Under the pieces are notes generated by a model, which saw only the letters and a list, made by a program, of their open reading frames with translations, ran no database searches and had not been told where the DNA came from. The position numbers were made by a program, and so were the translations under genes. DNA of 64,000 nucleotides, from positions 62,001 to 126,000 of the forward strand of contig JAEYDL010000020.1 in assembly GCA_023403845.1 (NCBI GenBank), read 5' to 3'. This DNA comes from Pseudomonadota bacterium (GTDB taxonomy: Bacteria > Desulfobacterota > Desulfovibrionia > Desulfovibrionales > Desulfovibrionaceae). This document shows positions 8,626 to 16,698 of the stretch, one piece after another (positions within the stretch are counted from its first letter, which is position 1; each line of letters opens with the position of its first letter).

Positions 8626-8843
8626 TCAAGAACCGAAATTGTATAATGGGCTTGACGCAGGCATTTACGCTTTTTTTCTCAATATCAATATTTTCTTTGT
8701 GTCTAAAAAAAAGACATGTACTTTTGACATGTCAATGAATACAGTACACACGCCCAACATGATCAGAAAAGCCAAACGGCCGTTCCGGTTTCGACTGCCG
8801 TCCGGACAGTAACCGTGCCGCTCAGGCACAAGACAGGATTGCC

Positions 8844-10835
8844 ATGCCCTCCTCCACGCCGCTCAGACCCGTCGACGACCTCTCCGAAGACACCCCGTTC
8901 CGGGATCGCTCCGATCCGTCCTACCAGCTCCATGTCCATGAACAGTGGACCCGCTTTCAGAACGCCCTCCCTGTGGAATCAACCCACATTCCGGACATGA
9001 TCCTGCGCTCGTGGGAGCGTTGCCGGGCCGCCGGAGTCAAGACACGGGGGGTACGCCCGGCCCACGTCCCGCCGGACGTCTTTCAGCAGGCACTTTCCCT
9101 CAATGCCGATCTTCTCGAAAGCGGACGCAGTCTCATGAGCAAACTGTTTGCCGCCATCAGTTCCGGGCACAGTACAATTTCCCTGACGGACAGCAGAGGT
9201 ATCGTGCTGCACGTGGTGCGCGACGAGGACAGCCCCTACAAGTCCACGGGGGTCAATCCGGGGCAGATCACCGTCGAGGCCGTCTCGGGAACCAGCGGCA
9301 TCGGAACCTGTCTTCAGGAAAAGACAGGCGTCAGCATCATCGCAGCGGAACATTTCTGCGAAGCCCACCAGCAATGGAGCTGCTCGGCCTCACCCATCTT
9401 CGGCGTGGACGGCAGCGTCATCGGTGCGCTGAGCATCTCGCAGGAAAAGGAATTCTACCATCCGCACACTCATGGACTTGTGGAAACCTGTGCGTACGCC
9501 ATCGGCGAGCAGCTGCGCCTGCGGCAGTTCATCGGCGAGCAGCAGACCACCATGGAGCTGCTTAACGAGGGAATCATCATTCTTGACAGCGAGAACCGCG
9601 TCCGCTCCATGAACCGCAAGGCGCTCTCCATGCTCGGCTTCAGCACGGAACCCCGTTCCCGTCTGCTGCGCGACCTTGTCACATCCGAACTGCTGGAAAC
9701 GGCTCTGGGCACGCAGGAACGCATTCAGGATCAGGAAGCCTTTTTCCAGATTACGGAATCCGGAACCTCCCTGCACTGCATTCTTTCCTCAGCCCCCATC
9801 GGCCCCCAGAAAGGACGCGTGCTGACGTTGCGCGGCATGCAGCGCATGCACAACTTCGTCAATCGGATGACCGGAGCCAAGGCGGTCTATACATTTGAAA
9901 ACATTATCGGCTCCTCCAGTGTGCTTGCCCGCACGGTGGAACAGGCCCGCGTGGCTGCCCAGAGCGACATCACCACGCTCATTCTGGGAGAGAGCGGCAC
10001 GGGCAAGGAATTGTTCGCCCAGTCCATCCATAATGCTGGTGCCCGTCGTAACGCCCCCTTTGTAGTGGTCAACTGCGGCGCGCTGCCGCGCAACCTCGTG
10101 GAAAGCGAGCTTTTCGGCTATGATGAAGGCACGTTCACCGGGGGAAGCCGGCTCGGCAAGCCCGGCAAGTTCGAACTGGCGGACGAAGGCACCATCTTTC
10201 TCGATGAAATCGGCGAAATGCCGCTGGAAGCGCAGGTCAGCCTGCTGCGGCTGCTCCAGAACGGAGAAGTTACCCGCGTCGGAGGCAAGCGGACCAGACA
10301 CGTCAACGTCCGCGTCATCGCCGCCACCAACCGGAACCTCGTAGAAGCCGTCCGGCAGAACATGTTCCGCGAAGATCTCTATTACCGGCTCAACGTGTTC
10401 ACCCTGAACATTCCGCCGCTGCGCGACCGGCTGCCGGACATTCCGGCACTTGTGCACGCCTTCATTCCCAAGTTTGCGACCTCTTTGAAAAAAAATATTA
10501 CTGGCATCAGTGAGCAGGCTCTTGGCGTATTGCAGGAATATCCCTGGCCCGGCAATGTGCGTGAGCTTGAAAACGTCATTGAGCGCACGGTCAACCTTAC
10601 CGTGGGGGATACCATCCGCAGCGTCGACCTTCCACCTCAGGTCTTTACGCACAAGCTCCCGGCCGCCATTCATGCCAATGGAACGCTGGCCGGACGGGAA
10701 GCCGAAAACATCATCGCCGCCCTGCGCGAAACGCGAGGCAACATGCGAGCGGCGGCGCAACTGCTCGGCATCTCCCGCGGGGGACTGTACGTAAAAATCG
10801 GACGAATGGGCATTTCTCCGGATGACTATCGCTGA
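8844..10835 (+). CDS. AcoR-like sigma-54-dependent transcriptional activator
   Basis: A 663-residue regulator. Residues ~35-200 form an N-terminal sensory region of the AcoR/GAF type (RSWERCRAAGV, DSPYKSTGVNPGQ, GTSGIGTCLQEK). A PAS-like segment follows (MELLNEGIIILDSENRVRSM), then the AAA+ sigma-54 interaction domain from about residue 345 (Walker A GESGTGKELFAQ, DEGTIFLDEIGEMPLEAQ, RDRLPDIPALV). A Fis-type helix-turn-helix closes the protein (MRAAAQLLGISRGGLYVKI). The loop that contacts sigma-54 reads GTFTGG instead of GAFTGA. It lies divergently from the TRAP operon, which has a sigma-54 promoter, so it probably activates that operon when the substrate or a metabolite binds the GAF region. 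No receiver domain is present. Confidence 0.93.
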   Translation: MPSSTPLRPVDDLSEDTPFRDRSDPSYQLHVHEQWTRFQNALPVESTHIPDMILRSWERCRAAGVKTRGVRPAHVPPDVFQQALSLNADLLESGRSLMSKLFAAISSGHSTISLTDSRGIVLHVVRDEDSPYKSTGVNPGQITVEAVSGTSGIGTCLQEKTGVSIIAAEHFCEAHQQWSCSASPIFGVDGSVIGALSISQEKEFYHPHTHGLVETCAYAIGEQLRLRQFIGEQQTTMELLNEGIIILDSENRVRSMNRKALSMLGFSTEPRSRLLRDLVTSELLETALGTQERIQDQEAFFQITESGTSLHCILSSAPIGPQKGRVLTLRGMQRMHNFVNRMTGAKAVYTFENIIGSSSVLARTVEQARVAAQSDITTLILGESGTGKELFAQSIHNAGARRNAPFVVVNCGALPRNLVESELFGYDEGTFTGGSRLGKPGKFELADEGTIFLDEIGEMPLEAQVSLLRLLQNGEVTRVGGKRTRHVNVRVIAATNRNLVEAVRQNMFREDLYYRLNVFTLNIPPLRDRLPDIPALVHAFIPKFATSLKKNITGISEQALGVLQEYPWPGNVRELENVIERTVNLTVGDTIRSVDLPPQVFTHKLPAAIHANGTLAGREAENIIAALRETRGNMRAAAQLLGISRGGLYVKIGRMGISPDDYR

Positions 10836-11917
10836 CGTGTCCGGCCGAAACGCCTCATTCTTTCGATGCCCGTACGCGCCGGCTCACTCGTTGCCGAAAC
10901 GCTCCAGACCTGACTGATAAAGCCGACACTCTTCTGGGCAAGCGTGACAACGGTTGTCTGCACAGGACTTCCATGCCTGCTTTTCCTCCATACGGGACAA
11001 GGCGACAGGGAATATGCTCTCATCTTCCTTGTCGCCCTTGCGGCCCTCCTTCTGCCTGCTCCCCCTCTCCCTGGGAGGCTTCCTTCTGTCCTGTCTGGAC
11101 TGCCTCAAGTGGGGAATCTACACTCCCGGCTTCTATCTGCTTGGCTTTTTTACAGGCTATCTTCTGCGAGACCGCCTGAGGCACGACTTCCCCTGACGAA
11201 CGGGAAAAGAAGGCGCTGGCAACGCTGTTCGTCCTGCCGGCGGCCTTTTCGCCGTTCTCCATCCCCTGTCCCTGCACGTGCAGAGGCTGAACGAACAAGC
11301 ACAGGCGTATCTTCATGCCGTACGGTGCGATCCGCACGCCTCACCCGCGCCTTTCAAAAACCGCTACCTGATCTTCACGGATGAGGGCTTCCCGCCTGAT
11401 TCCGAAGCATACGGCGCTCATGCGCCACTGGCGTTTACGGAATGCCCGGAGGAGGCATCGAACATGCCAGACTCATCACGGGCAGAGAAGGAAGCTGCCT
11501 CAAGGTGAATGTCCATGACGTAGAATACGGAAGCATATTCGATATTTTTTACGTCGAGGCTCCGGCCATGCCGACAGACGGCATGGCCGCTTCGCCGCTG
11601 CCTCCCAAGGGGCGGGACATACTGCTGGAAACCGGCATGGTGCTCAAGCGTATCCGCCATCCGGAAGCACTGGGGGCCAAGTCCGGAATGCACATCCTCT
11701 GGAAAAGAATCCACGCCACCTATTACGTCATAAATGGATTCAGAATGGATTCCGGCCCCGACTTCCCTGCCTGCCCCGGACATGCCTGACCGTCCCTGAA
11801 CATCCCCAGGCGGATGCACAATCTGGCGCCTTTCCACCAAGACAGGCCCAATGGGCTTCGCCGTTACAGAATACCCAGGAGTCAGAACTCCATGAAGGAA
11901 AGTCTCAGACGACCTGT
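10836..11917. other. About 1.1 kb without a confident gene; weak small-protein candidates
   Basis: Nothing here is clearly recognisable. An 80-codon plus-strand frame at 10954-11196 encodes a protein with a hydrophobic C-terminus (GIYTPGFYLLGFFTGYLLRD), which might be a small membrane protein. At 11442-11789 a plus-strand frame encodes EYGSIFDIFYVEAP and LLETGMVLKRIRHPEAL, vaguely like the core of a PilZ domain. An overlapping frame at 11278-11508 could be its displaced N-terminal part, which would make a frameshifted remnant. None has a convincing ribosome binding site. Confidence 0.25.
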
Positions 11918-12901
11918 TCAGCGTTCCAGCTCCAGCAGAAGCTGTCGCATGGCCGCATCGTCCGGAATGTCGTCTTCAAGGCGTATTTCCCTCGCCCTGA
12001 CATTGACTCCCGGAATCCAGACAGGACTTGCCCCGCGCGGAGGACAGCCCTCCAGCTCAAGAGTCATGACGCTGCGCCCGTTCTCGGCCGCCCTGACCCA
12101 CAGGGCCGGTTCCATGGCCGAAGCATCCAGCGCAAAGGGAGCCCCCTCCCCCGCTCCCAGCACGATATGAAAGGCCTGGGCCAGCCCCTGTCCGGCGGCA
12201 TATTCTCCCTGAAAGCCCCAGGGGCTGACGCCAATCCTCAGGTCAACGTCCGAAGCCTCGTTTGCCGCAACCAGCACGGCATTCAGCAGAGAAGAGTCAG
12301 CTTCCCGGACCTTGGCGGGAAGGGGCGGGAAAAAAACCAGCGCCACGGACAGACCTCCGACCATAAGCCGTCGGGTCACGGGGCTGCCTTCGATCCGGAC
12401 AAAGCGATCGGGAACGAAATCCCCGAACCAGCGGGCAGCGGCGTCGGAGAGATACCCGGCGTCAGGGCGCAACCCGGCATAAATGCGCCGGACAAGTTCC
12501 GGGGAAGCGTTCCCCGTTTCGACGGGATCGGGAATGACCGCATCTGCGCCGAATTCATCCGCGCCCACAATATAGAGAACGGGGACAGCTTCATTCCTCC
12601 GCAAATCACGGATTACGGCAGCCCGCCGGGCCATGCCGCCAAGAAGGGTATGCTTTCAGGAAGGACAGGGATACAGAGCGCCGCGCGTATTGGCCGTGTA
12701 TACCACGCGCAGCAGCGGCCCGCTGGAAAGGCCTTCGGGGGAAGAAAGAAAATCGATTTCGTCTGACCCAGTCTTCGAAAAATTGACGATCGAAGCCGGA
12801 GACAAGGCGGTCTCTTCCGCTGCGGTTCCAGGGGGCAGCAGCAAAAGAAACAGCAGCATAAAACAAAGAGTCCCGGGGAAGAGGTTCCCCGGGCCCTTCA
12901 T
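11918..12901 (-). CDS. Predicted selenoprotein, UshA-like family, with in-frame UGA at codon 82
   Basis: Two open segments lie in the same minus-strand frame and are separated only by TGA at 12656-12658. The first encodes a signal peptide (MKGPGNLFPGTLCFMLLFLL) and ends RVVYTANTRGALYPCPS; the second continues KHTLLGGMARRAAVIRDL. The joined motif YTANTRG...PC..(C/U)...GG-ARR resembles the N-terminus of UshA-like metallophosphatase relatives, where a cysteine is usual at the UGA position. This gives C79-P-S-U82, a CxxU redox-type motif. A hairpin follows the UGA directly, and selB is encoded at 54184-56121. Total length is 327 residues. The start is the ATG at 12901; another at 12940 is possible. 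It directly follows the HU gene and is likely cotranscribed. I know no function; annotation as a pseudogene would be the alternative. Confidence 0.8.
12617..12640 (-). promoter_or_regulatory. Candidate bacterial SECIS hairpin
   Basis: Fifteen bases after the UGA the transcript has GGCGGC, a 12-base loop, and GCUGCC. These form a 6-bp stem with one G-U pair, and two further C-G pairs are possible in the loop. Bacterial SECIS elements lie within the first ~40 bases after the UGA and present an apical loop to SelB, so position and size fit. The primary sequence of these elements varies, so this is a structural guess. Confidence 0.5.
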
Positions 12902-12948
12902 GTCATCTTTTCTACGGGAAATAGAACGAACGACGCGCAATCGAAACC

Positions 12949-13224
12949 CTAGGCGTTGAGATATTCCTTGAGTTCCTTCCCGGCGCGGAAAAACGGCAGC
13001 CGCTTGGGCTGAACGGAAACCTTTTCGCCGGTACGGGGATTACGTCCGGCATAGCCGCCGTATTCCTTGACCTTGAAGCTGCCAAATCCGCGGATTTCCA
13101 CACGCCCCCCCTCGAGCAGCGATTCCTTCATGCTGTCCACAAAGGTGTTCACCACCAGAGTCGCTTCGTCCAGGGAAATATTGGCCTGTTCGGCCAGAGA
13201 TTTGACCAGTTCGCTCTTGTTCAT
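12949..13224 (-). CDS. HU/IHF-family DNA-binding protein
   Basis: A 91-residue protein starting MNKSELVKSLAEQANIS, with the family signature GFGSFKVKEYGGYAGRNPRT (residues ~46-65) and the DNA-clamping beta arm (GRNPRTGEKVSVQPKRLPFF). HU dimers bend and compact DNA in the nucleoid. Length and charge fit HU or an HU/IHF-beta-like member; distinguishing them needs alignment. The ATG at 13224 is preceded by GGAG. The predicted selenoprotein gene starts soon after its stop on the same strand, with no terminator between them. Confidence 0.95.
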   Translation of the reverse strand: MNKSELVKSLAEQANISLDEATLVVNTFVDSMKESLLEGGRVEIRGFGSFKVKEYGGYAGRNPRTGEKVSVQPKRLPFFRAGKELKEYLNA

Positions 13225-13650
13225 GACAACTCCGTAAAAAAATGCAGAATTCGTAAATGATGCCGGAATCCGATGTTCGCAGACAGGGCTTTCCTGCGGA
13301 ATGCATCCGTTGCAGACAATTTTGAGGAGAACCCCCGAAAAATAGCCCGGCGTTCCAATGGTGTGTACAATAACATCCCCTGCCTGACAAGCCGCTAATC
13401 GACGAAATCAAGCAAGAACAGGGAGTAGCCTGCCCAGAAGACCGTTTTTGACCTTCTTTTTTGCCATTTCGCCCCAGAAACGAAATAGCCGAACAACACA
13501 TGAACATCCCGAACACAGGGCGACAACCGGTCCAGATTCCGGAAATTCCATCAGCCTCTGAACTCAGAAGCCGCCCAGACCATTCCCGATACCCACGGGC
13601 GGGCCTTCCGAAGCCGGCGTCGGAAGGCCCCCGGCATCAGAAAAATCTGC
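13225..13650. other. Intergenic region between prfB and the HU gene
   Basis: About 425 bases with no convincing gene on either strand. It should hold the HU promoter (minus strand) in the AT-richer part near 13340-13380, and it contains the hairpin listed at 13601-13630 close to the prfB stop. Confidence 0.4.
13601..13630 (-). terminator. Hairpin downstream of prfB
   Basis: Perfect 11-bp inverted repeat GGGCCTTCCGA / TCGGAAGGCCC with an 8-base loop, about 20 bases past the prfB stop. There is no U-run, so termination may be weak or Rho-assisted. Confidence 0.5.
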
Positions 13651-14791
13651 CTAGCCCCTGTCGTGTCTGGAAAGGAGATACTCTCGCAGCAGCTTGTCGA
13701 TATGCCCGTCGAGCACGGATTCCACATCGCCGATTTCGCAGTTGCTGCGATGATCCTTGATCAGACGGTAGGGCTGCAGCGTATACGTCCTGATCTGGCT
13801 CCCGAAGCTGATCGCGTTCTTGCCTGCATATTCGGCCTGACGCGCGGCGTCCCGCTTGCTCAGTTCCAGATCGTACAGTCGCCCGCGCAGAATGCGCATG
13901 GCGGATTCCTTGTTGTGATGCTGCGAACGCTCGTTCTGGCACTGGACGGATATGCCGGAAGGAATATGCGTGATGCGCACGGCGGAATAGGTCGTGTTGA
14001 CGCCCTGTCCGCCGGGACCGCTGGCGCAGAAGATATCCACGCGCAGATCCGATTCCTTGATCTCAATCTCAATATCGTCCCCGGCGTCCGGGATGACATC
14101 GACCGAAGCGAAGGACGTATGCCGCCGCCCCGAAGAATCGAACGGCGAAATACGGATCAGACGATGAATGCCGCGCTCTCCCTTAAGAAAACCGTAAACG
14201 TTTTCCCCTGAAATACGCATTGTTGCGCTCTTGAGCCCGGCTTCATCCCCCGGCAGGAAATCCAGTTCCTCAACCTTGTAGCCATGCAGATCGGCCCAGC
14301 GCAGATACATGCGCTGGAGCATCTGGGCCCAGTCCTGCGCTTCGGTGCCGCCGGCCCCGGGATGAATTTCGAGGATGGCGTCCATATGGTCCTCTTCCGA
14401 AGCCAAGAGGAGATTCAGTTCCGTTTCCTCCAGAAGATCGCCAAGATGCGTGATCTCCGCATCCAGAGATTCCAGAGCTTCGGCGGCCTCGTCGCCTTCC
14501 TTGATTTCGGAACCACCGGACAGTTCCTGCGCCATTTCCAGCCATTCCAGCATATTGTCATGACTGGTCCGCAGCGCGGACAGACGAGCCAAATGGGATT
14601 CAAGCGCGCTTTTTTCCTTGAGAACAGGAGTCAGCTTTTCTGGTTCGCTCCACGCATCCGGCGCGGACAGCTTCTTTTCTATTTCGGCAAGACGTTCGGC
14701 ATGACCCGGCTGGTCAAAGCCTCCCCCAGAGCGTTTCAAATTGCTTGGACAAAGCCGCCGTCCGGGCTTTCAGATCAGTAAGCTGAAGCAT
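13651..14791 (-). CDS. prfB: Peptide chain release factor 2, made by programmed +1 frameshift
   Basis: RF2 recognises UAA and UGA stop codons and triggers peptide release on the ribosome. The first 25 codons from the ATG at 14791 read MLQLTDLKARTAALSKQFET and end in WGRL followed by UGA. A +1 shift at CUU-UGA-C then continues DQPGHAERLAEIEKKL to the stop at 13651, giving 379 residues. The codon-recognition tripeptide SPF (ISPFDSSGRR) and the catalytic GGQ loop (GPGGQGVNTTYSAVRI) are present, which marks it as RF2, not RF1. The frameshift makes RF2 synthesis self-limiting: when RF2 is scarce the ribosome pauses at the UGA and slips. The lnt gene precedes it on the same strand by 74 bases. Confidence 0.96.
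14713..14727 (-). promoter_or_regulatory. prfB +1 frameshift site
   Basis: On the minus strand GGGGGAGG, an internal Shine-Dalgarno-like element, directly precedes CTTTGAC. The in-frame UGA at 14714-14716 is codon 26. This is the standard autoregulatory arrangement of bacterial prfB (Shine-Dalgarno, CUU slippery codon, UGA, C). Confidence 0.93.
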
Positions 14792-14865
14792 AATTGCACC
14801 TTGTTGTTTACAGTTTGTTTCCGCCGGAAATTCCGACAGGAAAAATCGGCGCGGAACGTCGCCGC

Positions 14866-16599
14866 TCAGACCCGGGAACGCCGGAAGGAACGCCAGGGGA
14901 ACAAAACGAACAGGCAGGCCAGCGCGATCCAGGGCAACCAGGGTTCCACATGAAAAAACAACGTCGGCTCATGGAGCGGAACGATTCCACCCGCCACGAC
15001 CTCCGGTCGGAACAGCTCTCCCCGCACAGAGATCTTCCCTGTCGGGGAAATCAGCGCGGAGATGCCCGTATTGGTGGCTCTGACAAGCCAGCGCCCCTGC
15101 TCCACGGCGCGCAGCACGCTCTGTTGCAGGTGCTGTTCGGGAGCGGATGAACGCCCGAACCACGCATCGTTGCTGATATTCACCAGCAGGGTCGCGCCAA
15201 GCGAAACCTGCTTGCGGGCCAGTTCGGGAAAGATGGCTTCATAACAGATCAGCGGCCCCTGAACAAGCGGACTGTCCGCAGGCCGTTCCCCGGAAGGCGT
15301 CTTCTCCCCAGTGCCGCCCGGTTCCGTGGGAACACGCAGCGGATCGCTACGCTCACCCGGGGTGAAATCGCCGACCCCCTGCAATAGAGGACGCAGAAAG
15401 GGGATATCCAGATAGCGCGGCATGTATTCCCCGAACGGCACCAGGTGCTCTTTCTCGTACCATCCGACGTCGGTTCCATCGGGACCGATCAGGTAGGCCC
15501 GGTTGAACGCGCTCGCCGACCCGTCGAGATTGCGGCGGAACCCCGGAGCGCCGAACAGGATAGAGACATGTCCCTTGCGGGCCAGCTCCCTGATCTGTTC
15601 AGGAAATCCGGGATGCGTTTCGTAGTTGAACGGCATCGCTGTTTCGGGCCAGACCAGCAAAGAGGGCCTGCCGAAACGAGGATCGGGAAAAGCCAGCGCC
15701 TCGCGGCTCAGAGTCAGATAACGCTGGACGGTAAGCCGCTGCATGGCCGGTTCCCACTTCACGTTCTGATCGAGGTTGCCCTGAATCAGGGCGACGGAAA
15801 CCGTCTGTTCCTCCCGGTCCGCTTCCCGCAACATGATGAAGGAATATGTGAACAGCACGAAGCAACACAGCAGCCCGCCCAGAACGTACCCGGCGGAAGG
15901 CAGTCCCCGACGACGCAGAAGCCAGGAGAGGAACGCACCGGCCACAAACAGCATGACTACGCCCGCCCGCAGGTCCACCAGCGTGAACAGGACGATGAGC
16001 GCCAGAGAAACACCAAAGGCCAGCAGCGGCAGAACCTGTCGTCCATGAGGAACGTCCCGCAGACTTCCCAGAACGAGACAGACGACGCCCGTGTACAGGC
16101 CGCCAAGACCATACGCGCCGATGAGCGAAGCGCCCTGAATGAACGCGGGCCAGGGCGCAAAGGCCGACCCCAGCGACAACCAGGGAAATCCCGTCAGGAA
16201 CCAGCCGCGAAAAACCTCCAGCAGATACCAGGCCAGACCAAGCAGCAGGCTCCGCCGGACCGGGGGAAGTTCGCGAACGACATGGACCAGAGCCGAGAAC
16301 AGGCCCCCATACAGACCGATATAGGCCCCCATGAACAACGGACACGGCACGGCCAGAGGCCACGGCAGCCCGCCGAAATCGTGCACGGGAATGGCTATCC
16401 AGTAGAGGCACGCCGAAGCCCCCGCAAGACCGCAGAGCCACCCGAACCGCAGCGCCTGTCTCCAGCTTGATGCTGTAACCCCGATATGATGAAGAGACGC
16501 GGGATAGAGAAGCGCCAGCAGCGGAAGCTGCACCAGAGGATTGGGCATGCCCAGCCAGAGGCCGAACGCGCCGATCAGGAGGGCGGGAATGAAGTTCAT
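14866..16599 (-). CDS. lnt: Apolipoprotein N-acyltransferase
   Basis: A 577-residue inner-membrane enzyme that adds the third acyl chain to the N-terminal cysteine of lipoproteins. The N-terminal ~230 residues form several membrane helices, including FLTGFPWLSLGSAFAPWPAF. The C-terminal periplasmic nitrilase-like domain shows the catalytic triad in LLVWPETAMPFNYE (Glu), YEKEHLVPFGEYMP (Lys) and PLICYEAIFPE (Cys). A final membrane helix precedes a basic tail (WRSFRRSRV). Length is somewhat above the E. coli enzyme (512 residues). It is followed by prfB on the same strand. Confidence 0.95.
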   Translation of the reverse strand: MNFIPALLIGAFGLWLGMPNPLVQLPLLALLYPASLHHIGVTASSWRQALRFGWLCGLAGASACLYWIAIPVHDFGGLPWPLAVPCPLFMGAYIGLYGGLFSALVHVVRELPPVRRSLLLGLAWYLLEVFRGWFLTGFPWLSLGSAFAPWPAFIQGASLIGAYGLGGLYTGVVCLVLGSLRDVPHGRQVLPLLAFGVSLALIVLFTLVDLRAGVVMLFVAGAFLSWLLRRRGLPSAGYVLGGLLCCFVLFTYSFIMLREADREEQTVSVALIQGNLDQNVKWEPAMQRLTVQRYLTLSREALAFPDPRFGRPSLLVWPETAMPFNYETHPGFPEQIRELARKGHVSILFGAPGFRRNLDGSASAFNRAYLIGPDGTDVGWYEKEHLVPFGEYMPRYLDIPFLRPLLQGVGDFTPGERSDPLRVPTEPGGTGEKTPSGERPADSPLVQGPLICYEAIFPELARKQVSLGATLLVNISNDAWFGRSSAPEQHLQQSVLRAVEQGRWLVRATNTGISALISPTGKISVRGELFRPEVVAGGIVPLHEPTLFFHVEPWLPWIALACLFVLFPWRSFRRSRV

Positions 16600-16698
16600 G
16601 GGTCAGCAAAGCCGCAACCCGGAAAAAAGTCAAGCCTTGCGCCGACCGGCGGAGTACGGCCGCCGACTGGTGCGTCCAGATCTCCCGGAACACGAATT

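Noticed and set aside
8713..8732. Direct repeat GACATGT before the sigma-54 activator gene
   Set aside because: Two 7-base copies 13 bases apart are too short to claim as an operator without further evidence.
11918..12634. Treating the downstream half of the selenoprotein as a separate gene starting at MARRAAV
   Set aside because: The frame continues in phase through the UGA into a signal peptide and a conserved-looking motif, there is no ribosome binding site at that ATG, and SelB is present.
14714..14716. UGA in prfB as a selenocysteine codon
   Set aside because: The reading after it is in the +1 frame, and the SD-like element with CUU-UGA-C is the standard prfB frameshift signal.
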